From assembly GCA_963722715.1 (NCBI GenBank), contig CAVROA010000012.1, positions 1 to 53,506 of the forward strand: 53,506 bases of DNA. The letters are read 5' to 3'. Below the pieces are notes generated by a model. It had not been told where the DNA came from and searched no databases. It saw nothing but the letters and a program-made list of their open reading frames with translations. Below are positions 1-11,315 of this stretch, in pieces. The stretch's first letter is position 1, and each line of letters begins with the position of its first letter. The translations under genes and the position numbers were made by a program. The stretch is from DASQGA01 sp963722715. Lineage in GTDB: Bacteria; Actinomycetota; Thermoleophilia; Gaiellales; Gaiellaceae.

Positions 1-2470
<2,470 letters not shown>

Positions 2471-2488
2471 ACACCATTGTTGCCGCTA

Positions 2489-2502
2489 TGGAGTTTTCAA
2501 GG
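2489..2502 (-). promoter_or_regulatory. boxA-like element upstream of 23S
   Basis: The minus strand reads CCTTGAAAACTCC about 20 nt before the 23S 5' end. It resembles the Gram-positive boxA core CTTTGAAAACT, recognised by NusB/S10 during rRNA antitermination. The site also lies where the 23S processing stem would begin. The motif is visible; the role is inferred. Confidence 0.55.
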
Positions 2503-2529
2503 TGCGCGCGGGCGGATCCCGCCGACACG

Positions 2530-2550
2530 AAAAACCGACCCTGGGCCGGT
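2530..2550 (-). terminator. terminator-like hairpin inside the rRNA spacer
   Basis: The minus strand has a 7-bp stem (ACCGGCC with GGTCGGT, one G-T pair), a 3-nt loop CAG and then five T residues. This has the form of a weak intrinsic terminator lying between 16S and 23S. It partly overlaps the 16S processing arm, so the two structures should compete. Antitermination through boxA would be needed to pass it efficiently. Confidence 0.5.
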
Positions 2551-2570
2551 CTCTCAAAACTCAACAGCGT
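2547..2570 (-). other. 16S 3'-flank arm of the pre-16S processing stem
   Basis: This 24-nt spacer segment is complementary to the leader segment 4379-4402. 22 Watson-Crick pairs, one G-T pair and one mismatch are visible. It would close a long duplex around 16S for RNase III-type processing. Confidence 0.7.
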
Positions 2571-2683
2571 AGAACGTCGAGGTCGACGTATTTCTAGGCG
2601 AGCCCGGACATCGGACGACGATCTCGAGAGATCCTCATCGACGAGCCGGGCGACCTACCGGAGTAATGGCTCCGGAATCCCTA

Positions 2684-4233
<1,550 letters not shown>

Positions 4234-4378
4234 ATCGGTTTGCCTTCGACTCCGAGGAGCCGTTTGCAAGCTGATTCATGTTGAGCTTGAGCTCAAAGTC
4301 TCCCCTTCCCGAAAGAAGGTTCGACGGGGTGACTCTTTAAGGCCTCCCACGCCAAAGGCGCGAGAGGTCTCGACGTTC

Positions 4379-4402
4379 ACGCTGTTGAGTTTTCAAAGAC
4401 CG
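4379..4402 (-). promoter_or_regulatory. boxA and 5' arm of pre-16S processing stem in rRNA leader
   Basis: The minus strand reads GGTCTTTGAAAACTCAACAG, a close match to the Gram-positive boxA pattern TGTTCTTTGAAAAC. The same 24 nt pair with 2547-2570 in the spacer. One sequence therefore seems to serve both NusB/S10 antitermination and processing of the 16S precursor. Confidence 0.65.
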
Positions 4403-4423
4403 AGCCCCTCGGCGGGCGGACAC

Positions 4424-4451
4424 AAAAAAGCCTCCAACTCGCGCCGGAGGC
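4424..4451 (-). terminator. hairpin with T6 tract between tyrS and 16S
   Basis: The minus strand forms a 6-bp stem GCCTCC/GGAGGC with a 10-nt loop followed by TTTTTT. It fits an intrinsic terminator for tyrS, whose stop lies about 120 nt upstream. It also lies downstream of the predicted rrn promoter, so it sits inside the rRNA leader, before boxA. Confidence 0.7.
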
Positions 4452-4549
4452 CCCGAAGTCGATACTGAGTGTACCAGGCTTCTTTCTAGGAGCTCTCCAT
4501 CGTCGAGTGCCGGGGGCTTCCCCGTGCCGTCCATTCGGGCGGCCGAAGC

Positions 4550-4577
4550 ATGATAGCAACGGTCGGGGGGGTGTCAA
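4550..4577 (-). promoter_or_regulatory. rRNA operon promoter (sigma-70 type)
   Basis: The minus strand has a perfect -35 TTGACA (4577-4572), a 16-nt spacer rich in C, and -10 TATCAT (4555-4550). Transcription would start near 4543, about 310 nt before 16S. The -35 box overlaps the tyrS stop codon (4576-4574). This is the best vegetative promoter in the window. Confidence 0.8.
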
Positions 4578-5752
4578 GCGTCCGCTGGGGTCACAGAAAC
4601 CCGTGCAAATCGGCGCTTTCCTGCCTGCAGGAGAGCGCCGTCCAGGCGTGCTGCGTCGACCTCGATGTCAGTCACCGGCTCGTCGTCCAGCTTGACCGCC
4701 CCCTGGGCGATCAAACGCCTCGCCTCGCTCGTAGATCCGACGCCGAGGTGCTCGACGAGAACCGCCGGCAGATGCACCGTTGGCCCAGGTGCCTCGAGTC
4801 GCACCTCCGGAACCTCATCCGGGGCCCGGCCCTCGCGCACAACGCGCGTGAAGTGGGCCTCGGCAGGCTCGACCGCCTCTTCCCCGTGCGACCGGGCGAC
4901 GATGAACCGTGCGAGCGCGAGCTTGGCCTCCAGCGGATCGAGCTGCTGTGCGTCCTCGTTCGACTCCATCACCAGGCGGTAGTAGTCGGGCAGGAGCTGG
5001 TCCGAGATCCGCATCGTCTTGCCGAACTGCTCTTCGGGCGGGTCGTTCAGCCCGATGTAGTTCCCGAGCGACGCGCTCATCTTGCGCCCGTCCGATCCGA
5101 GCAGGAGGGGCGTCGTCATGGCGACCTGGGGCTCGAGCCCGTAGGCCTGCATCACCTCGCGGCCCGCGAGCAGGTTGTAGAGCTGGTCGGTGCCTCCGAG
5201 CTCGACATCCGCCTCGACGGCGACCGAGTCGTACGCCTGCATCAGCGGGTAGAGGAGCTCGGAGACGGAGATCGGAGCCTGCGCGGCGAAGCGGCTGGCG
5301 AAATCGTCCCGCTCGAGCAAGCGCGCGACCGTGATCGTGCGCGTGAGCCGCACCACCGAGGCGAAATCCAGCTTGCCCAGCCACTCGCCGTTGAAGCGGA
5401 CCTCCGTTCGCTCCGGGTCGATGATCTGCGAAGCCTGCTCGAAGTACCTCTTCGCGTTCTCGTCGATCTCCTCGTCGGAGAGCACCGGTCGCTCCGCCGA
5501 GCGGCCGGACGGGTCGCCGATCCGACCCGTGTAGTCGCCCACGATGAGGACGCCTTGGTGGCCGGCGCGCTGGAAGGCGGCCATCCGCTGCAGCGGTAGT
5601 CCGTGGCCGACGTGGATGTCACGCGCCGTCGGATCGATGCCCAGCTTCACGCGAAGGGGCCGGTCCAGATCCAGCTTGCGCTCGAGCTCCCCTTCCGGGA
5701 GCACGTGCACCGCGTTTCGCGTCAGCTCGCGGACTAGCTCGGGGTCGGCCAT
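4574..5752 (-). CDS. tyrS: tyrosine--tRNA ligase
   Basis: Cytoplasmic class Ic synthetase that charges tRNA-Tyr with tyrosine. The 392-residue protein has a Rossmann catalytic domain with the HIGH-type motif as HVGH (about residue 47), the GGTDQ tyrosine-site segment in the middle and a KMSAS loop instead of KMSKS. An S4-like RNA-binding domain forms the last 65 residues or so. The KMSAS loop and the length suit the TyrZ-like branch (an inference). The ATG at 5752 is preceded by a -10-like TATGAT (5766-5761), giving a predicted leader of about 2 nt. It reads toward the rRNA operon, and its stop codon lies in the rrn -35 box. No T-box is visible in the short upstream gap. Confidence 0.97.
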   Translation of the reverse strand: MADPELVRELTRNAVHVLPEGELERKLDLDRPLRVKLGIDPTARDIHVGHGLPLQRMAAFQRAGHQGVLIVGDYTGRIGDPSGRSAERPVLSDEEIDENAKRYFEQASQIIDPERTEVRFNGEWLGKLDFASVVRLTRTITVARLLERDDFASRFAAQAPISVSELLYPLMQAYDSVAVEADVELGGTDQLYNLLAGREVMQAYGLEPQVAMTTPLLLGSDGRKMSASLGNYIGLNDPPEEQFGKTMRISDQLLPDYYRLVMESNEDAQQLDPLEAKLALARFIVARSHGEEAVEPAEAHFTRVVREGRAPDEVPEVRLEAPGPTVHLPAVLVEHLGVGSTSEARRLIAQGAVKLDDEPVTDIEVDAARLDGALLQAGKRRFARVSVTPADA

Positions 5753-5780
5753 GACCGCCGATCATAGTGAGCACGCTCCG

Positions 5781-6524
5781 CTAGAACGGGTACGGCGCGA
5801 GCGCCCACGCGGCCGTTGCGTACCAGATGCCGAACGCGAGACTAGAGACGCCGAGCACTGGCGCAAGCCCGTTGAACGACGAGCGAAGCGGTCTGCTCAC
5901 GAGTGTGAGCCCGAAGGCGGTCGACAGAAGCCACATTGACACGGCTGTGAAGACAGCGAGCAGGACGAGCGACGTGGCCGCGAGCGCCCTCGACTGGACG
6001 CCCGCGAGCAGGAGGACGCTGACGCCGGCGCTTCCACCCATCCCGTGCATGAGACCGATCGCGAAAGCCCCGACCGGCGTCCGGGTGCGGTGTCGATGGG
6101 CATGGCCTCGTTCCTCCGCATGTGCGTGCACATGCGAATGCCGCCGTCCCCCGTGCTCGTGTGGATGGACGTGAAACATCCCTCGTCGCCATCGCACGAG
6201 GAGTCGGACTGCCAGATACACGATCACGAGGGCGACGGCCATCTCGGCGGCCTGTTGAAGCCGTTCCGGGAGATATCGGTTGAGCAGAAGCACTGGCAGG
6301 CCGAAGGCGATCAGGGTCAGCGCGTGACCCAGCCCCCACGCGAGACCCAGGTCTCCGGCATGGCGGGCGGCACGCTCTTTTCCGCTCGCCAGCAACGTGG
6401 TCACGGCAGCCAGGTGATCGGGATCGGAGGCATGGCGAAGCCCGAGCAGTACAGCAACCACGACGACGACCCAGAGTGAAGATCCGTCGGAAAGAGCGGC
6501 AATTCTGTCGTCGAGGCCAAGCAT
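5781..6524 (-). CDS. NicO/NiCoT-like metal transporter, histidine-rich loop
   Basis: Predicted inner-membrane transporter of 247 residues with about six hydrophobic segments. The first segment carries HASDPDH, the H-x3-D-x-DH signature seen in nickel/cobalt permeases. A central cytoplasmic or external loop of about 35 residues is very rich in histidine (runs such as HVHPHEH and HVHAHAE), and GLMHGMGGSAG follows. Nickel, cobalt or another divalent cation is the likely substrate; uptake or efflux cannot be decided. The ATG at 6524 overlaps the stop of the upstream transporter (TGATG), so the two are probably translationally coupled. A longer upstream extension in the same frame is rejected because it lies over the neighbouring gene. 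Last gene of the four-gene DUF4331 operon. Confidence 0.8.
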   Translation of the reverse strand: MLGLDDRIAALSDGSSLWVVVVVAVLLGLRHASDPDHLAAVTTLLASGKERAARHAGDLGLAWGLGHALTLIAFGLPVLLLNRYLPERLQQAAEMAVALVIVYLAVRLLVRWRRGMFHVHPHEHGGRRHSHVHAHAEERGHAHRHRTRTPVGAFAIGLMHGMGGSAGVSVLLLAGVQSRALAATSLVLLAVFTAVSMWLLSTAFGLTLVSRPLRSSFNGLAPVLGVSSLAFGIWYATAAWALAPYPF

Positions 6525-7852
6525 CAGAACACGCCCGGGAGTGCTTTGACGGTGAGGCCGATCCCCACTGCGAGGATGAGGAGCGCGCTGACGGACGGGA
6601 GTGCACCGACAAGGGGGCCGTCGAACCGCAGACGACTGAACGCACCTCGAGCGAAAACGGCAATGAGGCCGATGGACGTGATCGTGGCGGCCAGACCGAC
6701 GCTGAACGCGAAGATGAGGGCGAGCCCGAGGCCGATGCGGTGTAACGCGATGGCGCTCAGAAGCACAACGAGAGCGGAGGGGCATGGGAGGAGCCCAGCC
6801 GCCACCCCCACTCCGAAGAGCCCCCGGACTCCTGGCTCGCCGTGATGGAGATGGTGCTCGTGGGGATGGTCGTGGAGGTGCGCATGCGCCTGCCGGTGCC
6901 GTAACCGGCTTCGGAAGACCGAGGCGCCCACCGCGATCACGAGGAGTCCCGAGGCGACCGTGAGCCAGGGGTACAAGCGCTCTGGCACGATGAATTGCGA
7001 AAGTAGGAGCGTTACGAGCCCCAGGGCGAAGACGCCGACGGTGTGGGTGAGCGTCACGATGAGACCAAGGAAAACCGCGTGACGTGGACTGCCCCGCGAC
7101 CCGACCAGATAACCCGCGATGATGGCCTTGCCGTGCCCTGGGGTCAGCGCGTGAGCGGCCCCCCAGAAAGCGGCCAGGAGAAGGGCCAGGAGCACGCCGC
7201 CCAGGCCGAGGTCTGTCTCCACTAACGACTCGAAGCCTCCCTGCCCGCGGACGGAGGGTGCCGGACCCGAGAGACGAGGTGGCAGACCCGGCCTGGCACC
7301 CGGCTCGTAGGTGGCGGTCGCCGACCTGACGTCCAGAGGCGAGGAGAGAAGCTTCGTCGGATAGGCGCGAAGCTCGTTGCTCTCGCTTGTTGCAGGAACA
7401 GACGCGTCCACGAGCGTGGCGCCGTCGCGAGCACGAACGACGACCTCACGCCAGCCGATCCTGCCTTCGAAGTTCCTGTCGTCGAAAGCTAGCGCGCTGC
7501 CGGTGCGAGTCGAGACGTAGACGGCCTCGAACCGAAGCGTCTTGAGACCGCCGGCGCCCGGGCGAAAGTGGAGCTCGTGCTCGAGAGCGCGGAGAAGGGC
7601 TCGGCGCCCGTCGATCCGCAGGTCGAGCCCACGGGCCATCCGCGCCGCGAACCCAGGGGCGCGCACACGGTCTCCCTCCTGAAACGTGGGGATCTCGGCG
7701 AGATCGAGCACGTAGTGGACGTAGACGCGATTGCCGGCAAGCTCAATGCCGCTGTAGCTGTTGACGGTGAAGTTGCCGAGGGGGTGAGCGACCGCCGCCG
7801 CCGGTGCAAGCAGGGCAGTGAGCGCCGTAGCAAGAACGGCAAGCCGTCTCAT
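6524..7852 (-). CDS. RcnA-like nickel/cobalt transporter with extracellular N-terminal domain
   Basis: 442 residues. A signal peptide (about 1-22) ends before HPLGNF, which begins an exported domain of about 190 residues found at the front of many NicO-family proteins. The C-terminal half has about six membrane helices with the NicO motif HALTPGHGK near residue 235 and a second conserved helix LLPCPSALVV. Between them lies a histidine-rich loop (HAHLHDHPHEHHLHH). The family exports or imports Ni2+ or Co2+; direction is not clear here. Its ATG (7852) overlaps the TPR gene stop as ATGA, and its own stop overlaps the next transporter start. The two transporters could form one complex (inference). 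Confidence 0.8.
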   Translation of the reverse strand: MRRLAVLATALTALLAPAAAVAHPLGNFTVNSYSGIELAGNRVYVHYVLDLAEIPTFQEGDRVRAPGFAARMARGLDLRIDGRRALLRALEHELHFRPGAGGLKTLRFEAVYVSTRTGSALAFDDRNFEGRIGWREVVVRARDGATLVDASVPATSESNELRAYPTKLLSSPLDVRSATATYEPGARPGLPPRLSGPAPSVRGQGGFESLVETDLGLGGVLLALLLAAFWGAAHALTPGHGKAIIAGYLVGSRGSPRHAVFLGLIVTLTHTVGVFALGLVTLLLSQFIVPERLYPWLTVASGLLVIAVGASVFRSRLRHRQAHAHLHDHPHEHHLHHGEPGVRGLFGVGVAAGLLPCPSALVVLLSAIALHRIGLGLALIFAFSVGLAATITSIGLIAVFARGAFSRLRFDGPLVGALPSVSALLILAVGIGLTVKALPGVF

Positions 7853-9183
7853 TGGACTGCCTCCTCGGCGACCGGTGCGTAACGAAGCGAGAAGTTCGGG
7901 TTGATCGCGAGCGCACGGGTAAAGAAGACACGCGCAGTGTCGCGTTCGCCTAAACAGCGTTCGATCACGCCGCGGTGGAAGAGCTTCAGAGCGTCCTTCG
8001 TACCGAGTCTGAGCGCCCGAACGGAGTGCGTGCGTGCCTCGGCGCAGCGGCCATTCTTCGCCAGCGCCCAGGCGAGTACATCCTCAGCCTCGATGCTAGG
8101 TCGCGCACGAAGCGCCTCGCGTGCGCGCGCAAGTGCATCGTGAAGGCGACGGCCGTGGTCGAGGTCGAAGAGCGCCGTCTCGAGCTCGGTCCGCACGCCG
8201 TTCGCGCGGAAGAGGCGGTCGATCGCGTCTACGAGTGCGTAGGCGCGCTGCGCCTCCGCTCGATGGCCAGCAACTCGCAGGACGTCGCCGAGCGCAGCGG
8301 CGTGCTGGGGCAGCGGCAGGCGGTCGACGGCGCGGCGGTAGAGGCGGATCGCGCGCTCGTACCGGCCCTGCACTGCCTCGACTCTGGCCAGCCCCGCCAC
8401 CGCATGGACGTAGCCCGGGAAGCTGGCAAGCGCCGCGCGATAGGCGGCCGCGGCGGCGCGCGCCCGTCCCGTGTCGAACCGAAGGTTCCCGAGCTGCACG
8501 AGAGCCCAGGCCGAGTGCTCCGAGCTCGAGGCACCGGCTTCGACCGCCAGGGTCATCGCGGCCTCTGCGCCCCGCACATCTCCGATGAGCTCCCGTGCGT
8601 AGGACACCCGCGCATATGAAGTAAGGGAAGGCTTGAGCACGACCATGCGGTCGAAAGCCGCAAACGCCGCGCGGTAGCGACCCAGCTCCAGGAGCGCGTC
8701 ACCAAGGATCCCGTAGGGAGAGGCGCTGTCCGGGCTTAGACGCCGCGCGTGCTCGGCGAGGTCGCGGGCCTCCCGAAATCGATGCTGCGACGCGGCGAGC
8801 GACGCGAGCCCGGTCATGGTCAGGAACCGCTCGCCTTCGAGGTCCGCGCGCCGCTCGAGCGCCAGCGCCCGGAGCAGGGCCGCTTTCGAGCGCGGATAGA
8901 AACCGGGATCCCCGGTCTCGCGGGCGCGTTGCTGGTACGCGAGCCCGAGGAGAGTCAAGGGCCGAGCGCCAGGACTTCCGCCGGCGACCTGTCGTTCCAG
9001 AAAGCGAACGTAGGCCTCCGTATCTCCCGGCGAGAAGCCCTCGATCAGGCGGCCGGCGACTGCAGGCGACGTCGTCTTGACCGGCCCGGCCGACGGCGAC
9101 TCAGCCACAAGGCCGCCGAACAGGCTGACAGCGGCGGTGGCTACTACCACTCCTGCCCCGATCGCGATGCGGAAACGCGTCAC
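7849..9183 (-). CDS. membrane-anchored TPR protein
   Basis: 444 residues. The first 28 residues hold one hydrophobic segment, either a signal anchor or an uncleaved signal peptide. The rest is a series of helical repeats of about 34 residues with TPR-like patterns (for example LGDALLELGRYRAAFAAF and AGLARVEAVQGRYERAIRLY), so it is probably an exported scaffold for protein contacts. I chose the GTG at 9183 because GGAGG lies 5 nt upstream; an upstream extension of the frame runs into the DUF4331 gene. It sits between DUF4331 and the transporters and ends with a 4-nt ATGA overlap. No enzyme motif is visible. Confidence 0.8.
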   Translation of the reverse strand: MTRFRIAIGAGVVVATAAVSLFGGLVAESPSAGPVKTTSPAVAGRLIEGFSPGDTEAYVRFLERQVAGGSPGARPLTLLGLAYQQRARETGDPGFYPRSKAALLRALALERRADLEGERFLTMTGLASLAASQHRFREARDLAEHARRLSPDSASPYGILGDALLELGRYRAAFAAFDRMVVLKPSLTSYARVSYARELIGDVRGAEAAMTLAVEAGASSSEHSAWALVQLGNLRFDTGRARAAAAAYRAALASFPGYVHAVAGLARVEAVQGRYERAIRLYRRAVDRLPLPQHAAALGDVLRVAGHRAEAQRAYALVDAIDRLFRANGVRTELETALFDLDHGRRLHDALARAREALRARPSIEAEDVLAWALAKNGRCAEARTHSVRALRLGTKDALKLFHRGVIERCLGERDTARVFFTRALAINPNFSLRYAPVAEEAVQ

Positions 9184-9199
9184 AAAGACCTCCAGAAAC

Positions 9200-9230
9200 G
9201 GTGGGGGCCTCGCCACTGCGGGCCCCCACC
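9200..9230 (-). terminator. strong hairpin between DUF4331 and TPR genes
   Basis: A perfect 10-bp inverted repeat (9200-9209 with 9221-9230) with an 11-nt loop lies between the DUF4331 stop and the TPR gene start. No T tract follows, so it may be a partial terminator or an mRNA-stability element that lowers expression of the downstream genes. Confidence 0.5.
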
Positions 9231-9241
9231 GATTGTCGGAC

Positions 9242-10573
9242 TTACGGCTTCTGCTCGCCCTTGGTGTTGGCGAAGCCGCTGAGCGGGTCGTTCTCGTACG
9301 GGAAGAACCCGAGGTCAGGCTGATCGCCGGAGTCGACGCCGTCACCGAGCGCGCTGGCAACCGCGTTGCCCAACAGGGCACCGGCCACCGCTTGCTCGGC
9401 GATATCGATGACGTCGTCTCCGAGGCGCCGTCCGTTCGGGTATCCAGCAAGGTCGCCCCCGAGGACGCCGAGCCGGTTCACTTGATTCGCCGGCGTCGGG
9501 GAGATGCCAAGGTTGATCCGGAGCATCTCCGCCCGAGCGCTACCCGTCATGTTGAGATCCTTGACGCCAGTCAGGAAGACGCTGACGAGATCGTCGCGGC
9601 CCGTCTCCGGCGCGTTGACGACGCCGGGATAGAGGTCGTTGATGAGCTCAGCGAGGATCGGCTGCTTGAAGTAGCGGAGGAACGGCCGCCGGCCGTCGCT
9701 TGCAGGCTGGGATCGATTCCAACGGTCCTTGAGCTGGGTCGGTATGAGGACTTCGTTGACGAGCGGGTTGCCGAGGCGCGAGACCTGGACCCACCGCGAG
9801 CGTGCCTGGTTGTTCCGGACCGTGATCATCTTTCGATCCGTCGTGGCCCAGATTCCAACGATCTTGTCCTCGTCTCTGAGACTCGCGATCGGGATCTGGA
9901 GCGCGATCGCGTGGACGCCGTAGCCGGCGAAGAAGTCCTTCCCTCCACCGGTGCTCCCCGTGCCCTGCCTGAACGCGACGAGATCGAAGATCGACCCGAT
10001 ATCGGCGTAGAACGCGTCCTCACGCTGCCCTGCGAAGACCTGTCCGCCGCTCTTCAGCTTCTTGACACGGGAGGCGGCGACGGAGCGGTAATCCGTCGTG
10101 CCGAAGTACGTGTCCAGGAAACGCGGGCCGACGTTGTTCGGAGGCGTAACGCCCCGGGCAATGACCCGTGAGCTTCCGCGGGTGATCTTCGTGACCGTGT
10201 AACGCTGAACCGTGTTCCGCAAGAACGCGACGGGCGCGCTCTCCTTGAAGCGGAAGCGGTAGACGATCTCGGCCCGGCCGTCACCGTTTCGGTCGATCTT
10301 GATGTTGTAGCGAGCGCCGGTCGAGAACGTGTAGTACATCGGGCCGGCGGCGGGATCCTCGGCGGGGATCCAGTTCGCGATTACCGTGAGCTGATCCGGC
10401 CGGTCGAGGCTTCGGAAGGCGTAGAGGTCGGTCTCGTCCGCAGTCGGATCTTCCGACGTTGCAGGCGCCTCCCGATGGCTCGATGCCTGTCCACTTTCGG
10501 GGCCCAGCCCCCGTAGGACGGCGATTGCCGTCGCGACGAGAGCAAGCCCGAGAATCAAAGCAATCTTCTTCAT
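9242..10573 (-). CDS. secreted DUF4331 protein
   Basis: 443 residues with a signal peptide (MKKIALILGLALVATA, cleavage likely near residue 30) followed by ASSHREAP, the hallmark start of DUF4331 proteins. The family pattern continues with DPTADETDLYAF, NWIPAEDPAAGP, IDRNGDGRAEIVYRFRF and a GYGVHAIALQIP strand. The role of DUF4331 is not known to me; the pattern suggests an extracytoplasmic beta-rich protein. The ATG at 10573 is preceded by GGGAG at good spacing, which decides it against an in-frame ATG 21 codons upstream. First gene of the leftward operon, transcribed from the ECF-type promoter at 10608-10635. Confidence 0.85.
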   Translation of the reverse strand: MKKIALILGLALVATAIAVLRGLGPESGQASSHREAPATSEDPTADETDLYAFRSLDRPDQLTVIANWIPAEDPAAGPMYYTFSTGARYNIKIDRNGDGRAEIVYRFRFKESAPVAFLRNTVQRYTVTKITRGSSRVIARGVTPPNNVGPRFLDTYFGTTDYRSVAASRVKKLKSGGQVFAGQREDAFYADIGSIFDLVAFRQGTGSTGGGKDFFAGYGVHAIALQIPIASLRDEDKIVGIWATTDRKMITVRNNQARSRWVQVSRLGNPLVNEVLIPTQLKDRWNRSQPASDGRRPFLRYFKQPILAELINDLYPGVVNAPETGRDDLVSVFLTGVKDLNMTGSARAEMLRINLGISPTPANQVNRLGVLGGDLAGYPNGRRLGDDVIDIAEQAVAGALLGNAVASALGDGVDSGDQPDLGFFPYENDPLSGFANTKGEQKP

Positions 10574-10607
10574 GCTCTCCCTTTCGTTGACCCCTGGTGT
10601 CGGGCCG

Positions 10608-10635
10608 TATTCGCCGGTCACCGAGATCCGGTTCA
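10608..10635 (-). promoter_or_regulatory. ECF-type promoter of the DUF4331 operon
   Basis: The minus strand has TGAACCG (10635-10629), exactly 15 nt, then CGAATA (10613-10608). The GAAC core is typical of ECF -35 elements. Transcription would start near 10601, giving a leader of about 28 nt with a ribosome-binding site. It mirrors the plus-strand promoter of the sigma gene. Confidence 0.65.
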
Positions 10636-10643
10636 CTGAACCG
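10629..10643. promoter_or_regulatory. palindrome formed by two overlapping -35 elements
   Basis: CGGTTCA C TGAACCG is a perfect inverted repeat with 7-bp arms centred on 10636. Each arm is the -35 element of one divergent promoter. Outer inverted arms (10599-10607 and 10651-10659, nine bases each) frame it. Confidence 0.6.
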
Positions 10644-10670
10644 CGGCGACCGGCCCGACGAATAGACGCA
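10637..10670 (+). promoter_or_regulatory. ECF-type promoter of the sigma/anti-sigma genes
   Basis: The plus strand has TGAACCG (10637-10643), exactly 15 nt, then CGAATA (10659-10664). The -10 ends 6 nt before the ATG at 10671, so the predicted transcript begins at the start codon (leaderless). The sequence implies autoregulation by the encoded sigma factor. Confidence 0.65.
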
Positions 10671-11315
10671 ATGGCCGTGCTAGCGTTGACTGGCCCCGGC
10701 GGGGCGACCGAGACGATGCGGCTGCGCCGCGACTACGCCCACCTCTCCGACGAAGCCCTGGTCGCGCTCGTCGCTCGCTCGTCGGACGGCGCGTTGGGCG
10801 AGCTCTACGACCGCTACGGTGGCCCTGCTTACGGACTCGCGCTCCGAGTCGTGCGCGATGCAGCTCTCGCCGAAGACGTGGTTCAAGAGGCGTTTCTGGG
10901 CGTCTGGCGCTCAGCGGGGCGGTTCGTGCCCGAGCGGGCCAAGGCAAGTACCTGGATCATGACCTTCGTTCACCGGCGGGCGGTTGACGTCGTCCGGCGC
11001 GAGGAGCACCGCCGCGGTGAGCCGCTCGAGCGGGCTGACCAGCCGGCCACGGGCTCCACCGAGGAGGTTGCGTGGCTGAGGTTCGAGCGGGAGCGAGTCC
11101 AGGATGCGCTCGCTCAGCTTCCCGACCAACAACGGGAAGCAATCGAGCTCGCGTACTACGGCGGCTTCACGCAGGCGCAGCTGGCGGAGAGGCTCGGCCA
11201 GCCGCTCGGTACGATCAAGAGCAGGGTGTTCAACGGGCTCGGACGGCTTCGCGAGCTACTCGCAGAAGGAACCGGCGACGAGGACAGATGGGACACGAAG
11301 ACTTCCACGAGCTGA
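10671..11315 (+). CDS. ECF RNA polymerase sigma factor, SigK-like
   Basis: 214 residues. Region 2 (about 30-105) contains ELYDRYGGPAYGLALRVV, DVVQEAFLGVWR and the -10-binding TWIMTFVHRRAVDVVR segment; region 4 (about 140-200) ends with the helix-turn-helix GGFTQAQLAERLGQPLGTIKSRV. Size and architecture fit a group IV (ECF) factor of the SigK/RpoE type. I chose ATG 10671 because the promoter -10 lies exactly 6 nt upstream; an internal ATG at 10716 is possible. The stop overlaps the anti-sigma gene by 28 nt, the usual arrangement for a coupled sigma/anti-sigma pair. Divergent from the DUF4331 operon through a symmetric promoter. Confidence 0.9.
   Translation: MAVLALTGPGGATETMRLRRDYAHLSDEALVALVARSSDGALGELYDRYGGPAYGLALRVVRDAALAEDVVQEAFLGVWRSAGRFVPERAKASTWIMTFVHRRAVDVVRREEHRRGEPLERADQPATGSTEEVAWLRFERERVQDALAQLPDQQREAIELAYYGGFTQAQLAERLGQPLGTIKSRVFNGLGRLRELLAEGTGDEDRWDTKTSTS

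Larger units (their letters stand above)
2471..2683 (-). other. 16S-23S internal transcribed spacer without tRNA genes
   Basis: About 213 nt separate 16S from 23S. No tRNA cloverleaf is present on either strand. From the 16S side it contains an arm complementary to the 16S leader, then a terminator-like hairpin, then a boxA-like element before the 23S 5' end. Confidence 0.85.

Noticed and set aside
2471..2683. tRNA-Ile or tRNA-Ala in the rRNA spacer
   Set aside because: No acceptor, D-arm or T-arm pattern found on the minus strand; the spacer is short.
4550..5599. Long open frame opposite tyrS on the plus strand (349 codons)
   Set aside because: It is the shadow of the tyrS codon pattern in G+C-rich DNA; the composition is Arg/His/Leu/Ala-rich with no motif.
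5753..5780. T-box or riboswitch in front of tyrS
   Set aside because: Only 28 bp separate tyrS from the next gene, and a -10 box lies there; there is no room for a T-box.
9077..10171. 364-codon frame on the plus strand opposite DUF4331 and TPR genes
   Set aside because: Antisense to two well-supported genes; no domain signal.
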